64,000 nt of DNA from Spinellus fusiger. Taxonomy: Eukaryota > Mucoromycota > Mucoromycetes > Mucorales > Phycomycetaceae. The notes under the pieces are model-generated. The model did no database searches. It saw only the letters and a list, made by a program, of their open reading frames with translations, and was not told the origin of the DNA. The first letter of the stretch is position 1; every line of letters starts with the position of its first letter. This document shows, one piece after another, positions 46,621 to 59,140 of the stretch. The stretch covers positions 186,001-250,000 of the forward strand of contig JALLLS010000049.1 in assembly GCA_025094145.1 (NCBI GenBank), in the 5' to 3' direction. The position numbers and the translations under genes are program-made.

Positions 46621-48774
46621 ATGGCACTAGGGGTGAACAATGCGCCACTATTCAATAGCCATGCCCTGTTAACCTATATTGTCTTACTGTCTCCTGCTTA
46701 GTCAAAGCTCATCCGCTCCTTCCAGTGATGAAGTTCCTCAGGAAAAGCGTAAAATCAAGCAGCCAGTGAGACGACTACAGAGAAACCCATCGTCTATTGG
46801 GTCTCAGCCTACGTTTCCTGTATCTGACGCGATGACGAACAACCTGGGCCAGCCTCCCACTCCATTTCACTTTGGCGGTGCTCATGCCACACCCACAGTG
46901 GCTAAGCCATCGATTGGCTTTACATTCGGTACACCCTCACCCTTCCAGGCAACTTCCTCCAACTCCACTTTACCCAACACAAGCGGTAAGTGTACTGCAA
47001 GAGCAGACGCTGATGTGTTTTCTAGCGCCTGTCAACAGCTTCTCGTCTTCTTCCGTCTCCACCCCTCTATTTTCCAAGCCAGTCACTCTACCCGAAGGAC
47101 TCGAAGCCAACGTATTTAACTTTGGCCCTAGTTCTTCTTCTGCTGCTTCCATGTCGTTTTCAGCAGCACCTGCTCATTCAACACCCTCTGCGTCCATGTC
47201 CATGTCCATGCCTGTGTCTATACCTGTGTCTGTGCCTGTGTCTGTGTCTGTGTCTGTGCCCACCACCCCCACACCTTCTTTGTTTGCAACACAGGGTAGT
47301 ATCTCCTTCACCCAATGAATAGTTTACTGATGTATGCATAGACACGCCAAACACATCCATAGAAAGACAATCTTCTTCAGACGACATGGACCGTAAGCGT
47401 AAGGAGAGTCCTGTCCCTACCAACAACAACAACAATAATAACAACAAGATGAGACACGGCCCCTCCCCTCTTTCTCGGTTCTCATTTGTGGCATCACCTG
47501 CACAGACACCCTCTTCTCCATTCACAGCAGGACCCTCTCCTGTCGCTATCTCAAATTCACCAGGCCAAAAGACATTGACTCCAGGCATAGGGTTTGGTGC
47601 ACTTGAGACAGGATCAGCACAAACAGAAACAAAGGCACCATCATCACAGATCAATGCACTCACACACCTTTCTTTTGCTCTAACAGCACCACCACCAACA
47701 CCATCAACAACAACACCATCAGCAACGCCAACAGCACCAACAGCACCCTCACACACCGATCCCAAGATATCTTCCCTCGGTGGCGATAAAGACAAAAAGA
47801 AATCAGAGACAGATCTGGCTCATGTGTTTAATAAGCCTGCAAGTGCAACAGAATGGAAAGTAACAGAAACATCAAAAGTGGCGGGTCAGCCTGTGTTTGG
47901 GGATACATCCTCTGGAGGATCCAATCACTCGTAAGTGAATAGGCTTCTGCACATCTCTATCTATCTATCTATCTCTATGTCTGTCTGTCTATGTATCTGT
48001 CTATGTATGTATGTATGTATGTATACTAAAGAGTGGGCTTTGATAGAATACTCGTCTCCACAACCGCCCTTGGTGCACCCACAACCCTACAATCCCTGAT
48101 TACAAAGAGTGAAGAAATCGTCCGTACGACACGCTTCTCTGAACTCCCATCCCATGCCATGATAGAACTCATTGACCTTGAACAGTTGATTATTGGCACC
48201 ACTCACATTCATGAAATGGTAGATGCTCAAGTCCTTGCACGTAGTCAAGGCAGTATGGAACACATTCATGACAGAGCAGTGGATCTAACAAAGGTAAGAT
48301 TCCATCAACAAACCTATAAACCTATAAACCTGACCCTAATCCTGTGTGTGTGTGTGTGTGCAGAGTGGTGAAATATTAAAAGAACAATTGGTGGGAGAAT
48401 CCAGAGTATTGGAAGAACTCTTCAAAGATATCACATTCCAGAAGTCGAATGCCAACACAGTCAAGATATTCTTGGACAATCCTACACGTAAAACAGATGC
48501 ATTCACTAACAATGCACACTGGGATTACTTTATTCAGTTGGGGGCTCATTTGCAGAAGCGAACACAGGAGTATGCACAGACAGTGGAGAATATTGAAAAG
48601 GCCATTAGCCATTTGAGTAATCGTGAGACACAGCGGTTTCCTGATGTTGGGAGTTCCATGGCCATCCAAAACAAAATGTTCTTATCGTTGGCTGGTAAAG
48701 TGGCTGCTATGCATGAAGAAGTAGAGCATTTGAAGTCGGAAGCTAAAAAAACAATGGAGAGTGTAGAGCATTAA
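46621..48774 (+). CDS. FG nucleoporin of the central channel, Nup49/Nup58 homolog
   Basis: Part of the Nsp1/Nup62 channel complex by family. Predicted exons: 46621-46667, 46702-46985, 47026-47295, 47342-47930, 48047-48293, 48364-48774; 615 aa, phases close. The N-terminal ~400 residues are Ser/Thr/Pro-rich with FG-type patches (FHFGG, FTFGTPSPF, VFNFGP, FGFGAL-like GIGFGALE) and a basic segment. The C-terminal ~220 residues are helical: LITKSEEIVRTTRFSELPSH, RAVDLTKSGEILKEQL, KIFLDNPTR, YFIQLGAHLQKRTQEYAQTV and NKMFLSLAGKVAAMHEEV, matching the Nup58/p45 coiled-coil region. Exon 1 uses ATG 46621 and a very short 34-bp intron (46668-46701). Same strand as HSE1, 300 bp downstream. Confidence 0.88.
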
Positions 48775-49254
48775 TTAGGCAGAAAATAATAATAATAAAA
48801 AAAGTAAATAAAGAATACAGGATACAGTCTCCATGGTGGACAAGAATGTCTAATGGACTCTTTTGTGTGTATGAATGAAAAAGAAACATATAACCTCTTT
48901 CTGATACTTTATTAGACGTGTCTAAAGAGGTGTGATGACTATCTATCACTCACATTTTCATCATAACAACTCTTGGTCCTTCTCCATCATTCACCATACA
49001 TTTCTTTACTTTAACACTTGAGCATTTACCATTTATAAGTTGGATATTACCATGGAAACCTCAGTACAAATACTTATCCATTTGTCATAATGAAATCCGT
49101 AGTTTGATATATGCTATTAGACTATACTCTACACTATCTTGTGTCTTTTACACACAACACCAGTACTATTCTCCTACCTGTTTCCAGTGGTCCCTTACAA
49201 TAGGAGAAGAGTGTTAATCTATTAAGAATGTATAGGGACTAGTCATTTTTATTT

Positions 49255-49435
49255 TAAATAATGAAATAATGAAATAATAAATAATAAATAATGAAATAAT
49301 AAATAATAAATAATGAAATAATAAATAATAAATAATAAATAATGAAATAATAAATAATAAATAATAAATAATAAATAATAAATAATGAAATAATAAATAA
49401 TAAATAATAAATAATAAATAATAAATAATAATAAA
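49255..49435. repeat. TAAATAA/TGAAATAA satellite
   Basis: About 180 bp of ataataaataat units interspersed with atgaaataat. It produces a meaningless open frame on the minus strand. Confidence 0.95.
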
Positions 49436-51949
49436 AGACTCAAAATGATATCCAGTAGGATGTATTCATTATCCCTTTGAAAATATCACTATGTGTATGA
49501 ATGCATTATTTATCCATTTTCGTACTGTTTTGGCTGCTTGTCTATAAAGATGTTTGAAATGGGACGATTCCAATGCTATCTTTGGCATGTATCAACTCGT
49601 CATTAAATGAAAGTAGTCTCACCAAGCAATAGAGTATTTGGTGTCTGTGTATTTATAAAGGCAACTTACAAGTATCAAAAAACACATGTGGATTCATCAG
49701 AAAGAATAAAATCTGGCTATTGAGTCTACTCTGCAGCAGTAGCTACTGCCACAGGTCACCCTTACCATGGAATAGCTTTTTTCTTAATAGCAGAAATACA
49801 ATAGCAAAAGAACCAGAATAAACCAGCAGAGACTCACAAGGTCTCTTCTCTTTCTGATGATAACTTGGGAGACTGTTCTGTCTATTATGTTCAATGACTA
49901 GTAAAAGAGAAAAAGAAAGAAAATGTAGTTTCTAATCACACTGAATACCAAGTAACATGACTCGATACTATGCTCATTGTATATGAATTAATAGTGAATA
50001 TAGAACTATCTTATCAGACGCCATGTCAGAGCATTGAATGGATAAGATACACACGATCGCCAAGAAAAATAACAAAACAAAACAAAAAGGGTTGGCTTTC
50101 ATCGTGTCACGCTTATTTTCCTTTTCTTTCTATTTCTTCCTTATATAATTTGTTCAATAAAGATAAGACACATAAAAGTTAATATTTGGAGAACATCGCA
50201 TAAATCAGTGCCCTTGTAGTACTTTGTGCAATAAGAAATAATAAGACTTCCTATCAATATTTAAGCAACTCTATAGGCAAAGGGGATACTATTCTACATT
50301 TGTATTCAAAAAGAAAGTCAATTTAAACTATAGATATAAACTTTTCTTTGTATCCAATCCTCCACGTTCTTTTCTCCCTTTTTTCTTCTCTTTTTCTTTG
50401 TATATTTTTAATTGCTGAATTTGTCTCTTCATTTCCAAGTACTCATTACTATATTGGCTATGTTGTGATCCTTCAAGCTTATTCTCTCTTTTTCTTCTCT
50501 TTTTCTAACTTTGTAATTTTAGTGGATCAATGTCCAATTCATAGACGAGTCTTCTTTTTTTCTTTTTCTTTTTTTTCCCCTTAAAAATGGCGTATTTCTA
50601 TTTCACTACAATTCAATCAAATGTTCTAGAGACTGGTCAACACATAATAAAGAAAGGAAAAATACTATAAAAAGACAAATGACCAAGCTATCAACAACAG
50701 CTAGATATAAACTAAACTCTACTTAATAGTCATTCTTATTTTTATTTTTATTTTTAATTAATAATAATAGATTAGCACAAATAATGTTGTATTGGCTTTG
50801 TCCAAGGCCAAGAAAAAAAAAAGCTTTTTCTTTTTCTCTTTCACACTGTGTGTAACATCCCAGTTTTAGTAAGATTGAAGGAAAGAGCGCGGACTATGGT
50901 GATCTTTTCAGTTGCTCACAAGTAGCATTCCTGTAGTTTGGAGAGGGATGCAGATAAACTCATTCGATAAATATAGATTCTTGGCGACAATGGCTCTACT
51001 GTTTAAAATCCTAGGAAGGTTCTGTAGATACCTCTTCATCTATGCATTTATTTTCTGCCTCCCAGTGGTGATGGATACAGGTCTTTCACTTAAAATTAGA
51101 CGTAATTCTGTTATTGATACAAACCATAATGATGTGTAGATGAAATCAGCACAAGAGTACAACATTTTATTCTTATCTGATGCACGATGAGGTATCTTCC
51201 CTATATTTCCTTGTCTATCTTATAGTCATTCTAACCTTGATAATGCCCCGGTGAATGGGATGCATTGATAAGCTTTATTCATGCAAGGCTATCTTTCATA
51301 GGCCATGTGTTTTTTTAAAAAGGATATCGTATTGGCATACAGCTTTATTCATTTATCATGTCTACTAATACTTACCTATTCAATTCAGCATCTCTTGATC
51401 TGTGAAGACATCTGATAAGTTTATGTTGAGTGGAGATGTGTACTACACCCCAACAAATCAAATCAAATAGAAACAAGTATTATTATTATTATTACTTGAG
51501 CTAGTGTTGGAAAGTAGAAATAGAAATAGTCTCAGTTCTAATAAGAACTCACAATAGTAAACTATAGAAGTATAAACATATGTATAAACATTAGATACAA
51601 GAGAAACTACCCCTGACATCCAATAAGAAAAGAATACAAGTGAGCAACCCATTTGATATTTGTAACCTTGGCAAATATATATTTTATTATACTAAACACT
51701 CCTTTTACTTTTGGTGTGTTATGAATCCAAAAGCAAAACATTCTTTCTCATTTATCACTGTAGAGCACCCTAGTACAAATAAAATAGTTAGACATCTGTT
51801 GATCGTTGACACATTATTATGAATTGTGTCTACAGTATGATTACAACGTATACTGATTCTTGAGTCGTCTAATCCTAGGTTAAGATTCTGTATGCCAAGT
51901 ATAGAATACATCAGCTTTCTTTCTAGATTTTATGACTGTGCACACTCTT

Positions 51950-52001
51950 TCCCTTTTTTCCCTTTTTTCCCTTTTTTCCCTTTTTTTCCCTTTTTTTTTC
52001 C
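51950..52001. repeat. ccctttttt tandem repeat
   Basis: About five units of ccctttttt with growing T runs. Confidence 0.9.
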
Positions 52002-53429
52002 ATTTCTCTCTCTCTTAATGAGACACTATATATATTTTTAGAATAAAAGAGTAGGCAACAAATACAGATAATATTATTTCTCGGGATAAGAAAAGGAGTT
52101 TGAGAAAGAGGTTATATTATGGGTCAATAAGAAGAACAAGGATGACAAGGGAGGAGTGTGAGCAGAGCAAAAAAACTCTTTTCTTTTTTTTTCTTTCTTT
52201 CATCCTTACTATGTCTATATTTGCCTGGCAAGTGTCATAAGTCTAACCACTATCACTACTCTCCCTGATTTGAATCTCAGGACCCATTAAAATAGTCTCC
52301 TTTTCTACAAGTATTTATTATCATAATAAATAAAAAGGTATTAAAAATTCAAGAGATGAGTATTTGTAATGATAACAAGCAGATATTTTTAAAAGACAAA
52401 GATAAATGAAACTATCAAGAGTAAATGCACCCACTATTATTTAGATATAGCATGCACTGTACAGTATCTTTCCAATTAGATGGCTGTGGGTGGTCATCTG
52501 TATTCCATGTACTTTTATTATCAGTAGTATGATGTTGTTACTGCTACTACTGCTACTACTGCTACTAATTAATATGAATAATATGGATATCTATGAATAA
52601 GAACAGACTAGAACCATGTTCTTTGTTCTATTATCAATTTTCAAGCGCCTTTCATCTACTCTCTCATTGCTATATATCTTTTAGTATGATTGACATCATT
52701 CCATTAGGTGCTAATGGGTCTTGTAGGCAATTAGTATTATAAAACCCCAACTACAATTAACTTTTTAATGCATATCAAATACCAGGTTATATTGCTTTTT
52801 ATTTAACAACCTAATTTGAAACATTATGACTTTAATTGTTAATAATGGTGCTCCAATCTTTTACATTTTATATAATATATTTGTGTATGTTCTTAAAAGA
52901 TTTAATAAATTAGCTATTCAAATCTTTAATGAAACACTTTACAGAGGTAGATTACTTTCCATATTTGAAGTTTTCCCTTAATATTCTTGCTTATGATTAT
53001 CTTATTTGTTGAAGCAATGTGATAAATAAAAAGAAGTATTTTCTATCCATCTATTTATCTATTTATCTATTTATCTATTTATTCGTTTATTTACTCATTC
53101 ATTAGCCATCCGTGGTATTTATTAAGCAGAGCAATGATTCGCCTGTTTTTAATAATGATTATAAAAACTCATCTTTAAACTCAACTGTCTTTTAGAAGTG
53201 TAAAAAGATCAGATTATAATAAAGAAAAAGAGAAATGATCATGAAAGGCCACAGAGATAGATCAGAAGATGTGATTAAGCCTACACCTCTAGCTCATAAA
53301 TAATGGATTTATTTTGAACATTAAACAAAGGGTGTTTCTGTCTCTTTTCATCCGAGATGACAGTCCTTGTCCAACAAATGAACGGATCTCTTAAGTAGAA
53401 AAAGAAAAAGAAAGGATAGACACTATTTA

Positions 53430-53485
53430 TCCTACATTCTACATTCTACATTCTACATTCTACATTCCACATTCTTCATTCTACA
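53430..53485. repeat. tacattc tandem repeat
   Basis: 7-bp units ctacatt with a few variants (ccacatt, cttcatt). Confidence 0.9.
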
Positions 53486-53820
53486 TTATTCATCAAGGTA
53501 TCTCTTTTACATGTCCTTTATTTTATTCTTTGTTGAATGTACTCTTTCTTCTTTCTTCTTATTGTAGTATCAGGCAATTTGAAGTTTTTTTAAACTATAG
53601 ACCCCACCTACAAATGAACTCAATGATTTTTTTTTCAATCACTGACACGATGAAATTAGAACGGCGCAGATAGCCGCAAGAATGAGCTGGTCCTATAATG
53701 AATGGATAGATTGAATGAATGACTTTTTTGTTCAAATAAAATATTATTATTATTGCAATTTTAAATAGAAGAGTGGATGATAATGATAGATGATAGATGA
53801 TAATTTAGAAATGAATGATA

Positions 53821-54303
53821 TTAAACAATGGCTGACATTGGAACTAGGTAGTCACTAGTATCCTCGTCATCATCCCCCTCTTCGCTCTCGTCACTCGAGG
53901 TATAGACACTGTGTCGGGCAGGGTAAGTAGAGAGACGAGTAAAAAAGAGTGGGCCTGTACAAGCGCTGGTGTCCACAGATAGATTGGGTTTATGTTTTTT
54001 CACTTTTGGATGGCTAGGGAGTGATGATAAAGACGAGTGCTTGTGAGAGAATGAGTTGGAGAGAGAAGAGTTCTGCGCCTGGCATAAGCTATGATTGGAA
54101 TACGTAGGAGAAGAAATGGCAAGGGAAAGCATTGGGTTGACTTTGTATAGAACGGGTGTTTTACTGCTGCTTCTGTCATAATCACTTGATGAGTAGGTGT
54201 AGATAATCACTGGTAAATCCACAAATCGAACTGATTTTGAGATTTGTACTGTTGGGTAATTGACAAGGGAAGTGCGTTTGCGTTTTAATGGAAGAATTTG
54301 CAT
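53821..54303 (-). CDS. Small disordered protein with a possible PP1-docking motif
   Basis: Single-exon frame of 160 aa without recognised fold. Near the N-terminus it reads KRKRTSLVN and then SKSVRFVDLPVIIYTYSSSD followed by YDRS. The SVRF block fits the RVxF motif that docks protein phosphatase 1, and the arrangement 'KxVRF..P.v.yTYs..dYDR' recurs in uncharacterised fungal proteins as I recall them. The remainder is Ser-rich, ending in an acidic run (SDESEEGDDDEDTSD). GC content rises relative to the flanking DNA, supporting a real gene. Function unknown. Confidence 0.65.
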   Translation of the reverse strand: MQILPLKRKRTSLVNYPTVQISKSVRFVDLPVIIYTYSSSDYDRSSSKTPVLYKVNPMLSLAISSPTYSNHSLCQAQNSSLSNSFSHKHSSLSSLPSHPKVKKHKPNLSVDTSACTGPLFFTRLSTYPARHSVYTSSDESEEGDDDEDTSDYLVPMSAIV

Positions 54304-56139
54304 TGTTGTGGGAGGATGTTAGGAATAATAATGGCAATAAAAAAACAAAAACAAAAATAAACAGATACTATATAAATATAAATATAAATAAAAGAAAGGG
54401 TGTGGTACGACTCTTTTTTCTTTCTTTTTATCTCACTTTATGACATAAAAATAGGTTTATTCACAAAAATGGGCCAAAGTTAAATTTGACGTTAAGTTTT
54501 AAAGATCAGCAAGCATGGCAGACGCCTCTTCTACCATTTATAGCACGGTTCGAGTTGCCATCTGTAATGCTCTCACGTGGAAACTCCACTCTTCCTTCTT
54601 CTCTCGCTCTCTATTTTTACTCTTTCTATCCATCTATATTTATATCTATGTCTATATTTATATTTATATCTATCTAGATGAATATACAGACTAAGCAAGA
54701 GATGGGGAGGAAATAGCAAAACGGAAAAACATTTCCTTCCATGAAAGTCATCATTTTTGTAGCATTGCCAAGTAGACACTCTGTTGTAATTTCTTCTTGT
54801 GAATGACATTCAAAATAAATAAATGGCAGAGAGTGGACTTGGAATGGCAAGATGCAACGTGTCTTTTTTTTTTTGTTTTTTTTTTGTTTTTTTTTTGTTT
54901 ACCATGCTTTGTAACACCTAGGGGTAATAAAGCAACCACAGTGAATGAGTTTTGGCTGTATTCCTTGCCCTGTGCTTTCTTAATGACTGACAGGTAATGT
55001 CTAGTATGTAAATACTATAAAAAGAGTAGGTGTCTATTTATACTATCTATAGTCACTCATTATTGCTGTGATTTAAAAGACAGCATTTCAATTGCAAATG
55101 CTTTTGATGGAGCCAAACCTTTTAAGAGATCAATGCCTCAATCTGTTAATGAAAGATGAATGTCCTGTAGACAACAGTCAGATTGAATAATAGAAAATAA
55201 TTTGTGTATTAATAATAACAATGGCTATTAGAGTAGCTATTATAACAAATAACAAAAAAACAAAAAAACACAAAAAACACAAAGGGTACACACTGTCGTT
55301 TACTAATAGAACAACCCATTTTACAGTCTCTCTTTTTATACTTATATATATTTGTATTTCTTTGTCCACTAATAAATGTAGATTAATAGAGTGGAATAAA
55401 CTGATTCTCATTCCATGAATTAGCTTTGTCTTAATTTTCTCTTTTACTGTAAGAGAAATAAAAAATAACAATAAAAGCCAATAAGTTGTGGAGTTGACTA
55501 ATTTTTCCTTCAGAAGTCTATTTCTCCTCTAGTGTAACATAGCAACTAATGAAGTGATCGGCTTTCTGAAACTGTATTTATTTTCCGTAGTCATTGTTAC
55601 TGATGGTCTTTACTTGAGATAAAGGATAAATCATTGAATTGAATGACCAATAAGACACAAGTGAAGGTGAAGCATTGTCTTGTATAGTTTGTTCACTCTC
55701 AGCCTACATCTTTAGAGAAAGCGGCTATTCTTGGAATAGCACGATCAACGTTTGCTACACTAGCAATGGTATATATTGATACAAAAGAAGACAATAAAGA
55801 CAATAAAGACAGTAGATGAAGAGAGAAATGCTATTAATAATGAAAATTAGAGTAGTAATAAAAACAATAGCCGTCATAGAGGCAGTAGTCATTAGAATAG
55901 CATAAAAAGTAGTGACAATAGAATAAACTGTACCCTTAAGAAAGATAATTAAAACTGTAACACTATCTATCTTTGTGACAAGGGCAACAAGGGTACTGAG
56001 TCAATAATGAGTTGTGCCACTATGACTATAGACAAATAGCAACTGATCGATGAATTGATACTGTTTAATTATTATTATTAGTAATGGTAGTGGTAGTAGT
56101 AGTAGTAATAACAATAATAACAATAATAACAATAATAAC

Positions 56140-56174
<35 letters not shown>

Positions 56175-56181
56175 TAATAAC

Positions 56182-56237
<56 letters not shown>

Positions 56238-56786
56238 CAACAACAACAAATCACTCATTGTTATTCTTTTGTATTATCATTATTTATTAGTGAGGATATA
56301 GATTAGGATGAGAATAAGCATTATTTGATTTAACAAAGTGAAACATAGTGCATTAAAGAATAAACATGCTAATGTATCACTAATAATAAATTCAATGTAC
56401 CACCAGACCATTTCTAGTTACATGTCTTCCCGCCTGAAAATCACATTCTCTATTCTTTTGTTCTGTAGTCTGATATATTTACAGTAATGACAATTCACAT
56501 AAAACACCAACATTGTAAAACACATAACAAGATATTTTTGAGAGTAAGAAAAAATTACATAGATATACATTATATCAATATATTTACAAGTCAAGGTGGA
56601 TTTTCTTTATCTATGGATAAATAAATCTACTGAGTAGGGCATAAGGGAGTAATTAAAAAAAAAGAGAGACATAGATGTTATAGACTATCTGTAAATATAA
56701 ATAAATAAAGAGAGGAGAGAGAACAAAGGGAAAAGAGGGAGAAATCAGAAAGAAAGAAATAATAAAAAGGGAAGCGACAGTATAAC
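54304..56786. other. AT-rich spacer with AAT microsatellite
   Basis: 2.5 kb without a recognised gene. Contains T-rich runs (54865-54900), taaagacaa repeats (55790-55813) and a long AAT/AAC microsatellite (56088-56250). Open frames here translate to homopolymers or low complexity. Confidence 0.55.
56088..56250. repeat. (AAT)n/(AAC)n microsatellite
   Basis: Trinucleotide aat/aac array of about 160 bp. It yields a poly-Leu frame on the minus strand and poly-Ile on the plus strand, neither credible as protein. Confidence 0.97.
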
Positions 56787-58598
56787 TTAAGATATATTAC
56801 AAGAAGACCCTGCTCCAATGGATGTGAGCTGATCTTTAGACTGAAGCCAGTAAGACCATTGATCCTTGAACTTATCAATCCAATGGGTAATGGCCAAAAC
56901 ACGTTCACGGACAGATGTCATGGTAAGCAACAGCTTCTTCTCATCTTCACTCAATGGCACCATGTTGGCCACCCACCACGTAAAGATAACACGATCACGC
57001 TGAGGACCACGGACGACAGGAGGACTTCCCAGTGCATTGAGCCACTGTGAGAATCGATCTGTAGGTGTTGCACGTTGATGAGCAAGGATGGTCTCTACAA
57101 AGGTAGCCAGTTGATCCAGAAGACTGTCGGTTGTTTCTTCTTCTTTTGATTTCACAGAAGCAGCAGAAGGAACTACGACGAGGGTGGGAGTTTCTTTTTG
57201 TGGTTTGGGTTGGGCAGCAGATAGTCCTTGCAGATGCATTTGAATCCATGGCGATTTCTTTGCAGCTGTCTGGGTCTGAGGATGAGCACGGGCTGCCCAT
57301 GACTGACGCTGGCCCATGGCAAGGGCTGGACGTGCAAGAGTGGCGGAACCCGAGGCGGCACCAGGGATAGCAGGAGTACGAGCCATTGGGGAGAAAGGAC
57401 GAGCAGGAGAGAAAGGAGTGGGGGCACTGCTAGCACCACCACTGCTAGGAGCAGCAGCTTGTGGAGGCCTGGATGCAAAGGGACTGAAAGGACGAGGGGC
57501 TTGAGGTTGTGGTCTCTGTGCTTGTTGTTGTGCTTGTTGTTGCTGTTGCTGTTGCTGCTGTAAGTTCTGCATGGCCTGTTGTGCTTGCTGTTGCACTTGC
57601 TGCTGGAGTGTCTGTTGCTGTTGACGGGCTCTCATTGCACTGGCTGTCATGATCTGACGTCGTTCCTGGGCCTGTTCCTGCTCAGCATCCATGTCATCGA
57701 CACGCTCAATCTTCCCCACTGGATAGCCATCCACCATGGTGTGCTCGAGGACCTTGAATCGGTGGGATCCAACGGCTTCAACAATAGAGCGTCCATCAGG
57801 AAGGGTCTGCACATGAGTCAACTCTAACATGGTGCCGTACTCATAAAAGGGTCCTTCTCCAGGGGCTCTTGCCTGTCGTGGGCGGGCCAGGCACATGGCA
57901 AATCGTCTTCGAGAAGAAGCCATGACCCTTCGAAGCATCAATTGATAGCGCGGTTCGAATATATGCATAACACATCGGTTGTGGGGGAATGTAAGAGCAC
58001 CCATGAAAATAGGAATGGTATCGTCCTGTTCAATGACTTGCACCTCGTGATCGTGACTTGTTTCATTGTATAAAAGGGAAACCCAGTCACACAACAACTG
58101 AGTGGGAGGAGGCACCGAGACAAGTGTTTCTCTGCAGACTGGGCAGTTTCGCTGGTGATCAAAAGAGCGCACAAGACAAGGGCGACAGAAAGTATGACCA
58201 CAGGGTGTGGTGGAGGGTTCATAGAATCGTGTACAGCAAATAGCACATTCCATGTCAGACTCCAATAAAGGCTGCAGTTGCTCCACTACGGGAACACAAC
58301 CATTAAGGGTTGTCTGCATTTGCTGTAGAATGACATTGGTAAGCACGGGCACTGTATGGGCGCGCTGGCAGTCAGGTGCAACACATATTTTTTGGGTATT
58401 GGTAGCACATGCATAACAGACAGTAAATCCACAGGGCAAGGTGCAAGGTCTATCGAGTGTTTGCTGACATGATGGACAGTGTTGAAGTGAGTGAAGTAAG
58501 GCTGCAGGTGTTTGAAGAAGCTTGGCTCGTTTGGCCGGTGCTACCTCAGCGTCCACACAATCGTGAGAACGCTTGTTTTTATTCGAAAAGCCTAGCAA
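56787..58598 (-). CDS. crgA: CrgA-like RING-LON protein, repressor of carotenogenesis
   Basis: Single exon, 603 aa. Order: a Cys-rich RING-like region at about 41-80 (CPSCQQTLDRPCTLPCGFTV); a canonical RING at about 117-160 (CAICCTRF, CGHTFCRPCL, CPVCRE); a Lon substrate-binding-type domain at about 190-310 (IPIFMGALTFPHNRCVMHIF, EPRYQLMLRRVM); Gln-rich stretches around 325-370; a Pro/Ala-rich linker; and a helical C-terminus ending CNIS, a CaaX prenylation signal. This is the architecture of Mucor CrgA, which represses light-induced carotenoid synthesis and ubiquitinates a white-collar protein. Function here is inferred from that. A TATA-like tatataaag lies ~90 bp upstream of the ATG. Confidence 0.88.
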   Translation of the reverse strand: MLGFSNKNKRSHDCVDAEVAPAKRAKLLQTPAALLHSLQHCPSCQQTLDRPCTLPCGFTVCYACATNTQKICVAPDCQRAHTVPVLTNVILQQMQTTLNGCVPVVEQLQPLLESDMECAICCTRFYEPSTTPCGHTFCRPCLVRSFDHQRNCPVCRETLVSVPPPTQLLCDWVSLLYNETSHDHEVQVIEQDDTIPIFMGALTFPHNRCVMHIFEPRYQLMLRRVMASSRRRFAMCLARPRQARAPGEGPFYEYGTMLELTHVQTLPDGRSIVEAVGSHRFKVLEHTMVDGYPVGKIERVDDMDAEQEQAQERRQIMTASAMRARQQQQTLQQQVQQQAQQAMQNLQQQQQQQQQAQQQAQRPQPQAPRPFSPFASRPPQAAAPSSGGASSAPTPFSPARPFSPMARTPAIPGAASGSATLARPALAMGQRQSWAARAHPQTQTAAKKSPWIQMHLQGLSAAQPKPQKETPTLVVVPSAASVKSKEEETTDSLLDQLATFVETILAHQRATPTDRFSQWLNALGSPPVVRGPQRDRVIFTWWVANMVPLSEDEKKLLLTMTSVRERVLAITHWIDKFKDQWSYWLQSKDQLTSIGAGSSCNIS

Positions 58599-59140
58599 TG
58601 TTGATGATGTTGATAGTGGGTATAGCTAAATAGCCCAAGGATAAGCAGTGAAGAAGAAGGGAGGGGGGGAAAAAGGATCTCTTTATATAGAGCTCAGACT
58701 TTTTTTATTATATTTAAAGAAAAAAAATAAAACCCTTTTTTAGTCTTTAGTCTTTTTTAGTCTTTTTTTTTAATCTTTTTTTTTTAATTTTTTTTTTCTC
58801 TATCGAGGCATAGAAGTACATGAGATCCGACAAAGAAAACTTTATTCCGAATTTCCTTTTCCTTTTCTCCCTTTGAATTGGTACAAGAATAGAGAAATCG
58901 ATCAAAGAGACCAGGGTCCACTCAGCAGAACCACACTCTCTACACTGCATTAAGAAAAAATAATGGACATTTATTGAAGAAGAGAAAGGACGATCAAAGG
59001 ATGCTTCCGGTGGAAGTGTGGAGGTATGAAGCACTTTTATCCCCGATCGATCGATTTACCTCTGTCCGCTGACATTCCTTTCCTCCCTTTCCCTGCTCCT
59101 CTCCTTCACAGCTCTTAACATCGATCGAAATGCCTCTGTT
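58599..59140. other. Promoter region of crgA and 3' spacer of the fucosyltransferase gene
   Basis: 540 bp: crgA upstream region with the TATA-like element, long T runs (58740-58800), then the 3' flank of the next gene. A 95-codon minus-strand frame (58747-59034) is low complexity and not credible. Confidence 0.55.
58682..58691 (-). promoter_or_regulatory. TATA-like element upstream of crgA
   Basis: Minus strand reads ctatataaag about 85-95 bp before the crgA ATG, a plausible TATA box by sequence and distance. No experimental support. Confidence 0.45.

Larger units (their letters stand above)
48775..53820. other. 5-kb AT-rich spacer with simple repeats
   Basis: Between the nucleoporin and the next gene. 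Contains a TAAATAA/TGAAATAA satellite (49255-49435), a ccctttttt repeat (51950-52001), an atctattt run (53045-53095) and a tacattc repeat (53430-53485). Open frames such as 50912-51139 lack recognisable domains. No RNA gene found by eye. Confidence 0.55.

Noticed and set aside
47178..47795. 205-codon minus-strand frame opposite the nucleoporin
   Set aside because: Low-complexity shadow of the Ser/Thr/Pro-rich FG region; no domain or splice context.
50912..51911. Weak resemblance between two short frames (LSLKIRRNSVIDTNHND and a minus-strand DTIHNNVST stretch)
   Set aside because: Too short and AT-biased to separate from chance; no inverted ends or domain nearby.
56001..56290. Poly-Leu (minus) and poly-Ile (plus) frames
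   Set aside because: Artefacts of the AAT trinucleotide array.
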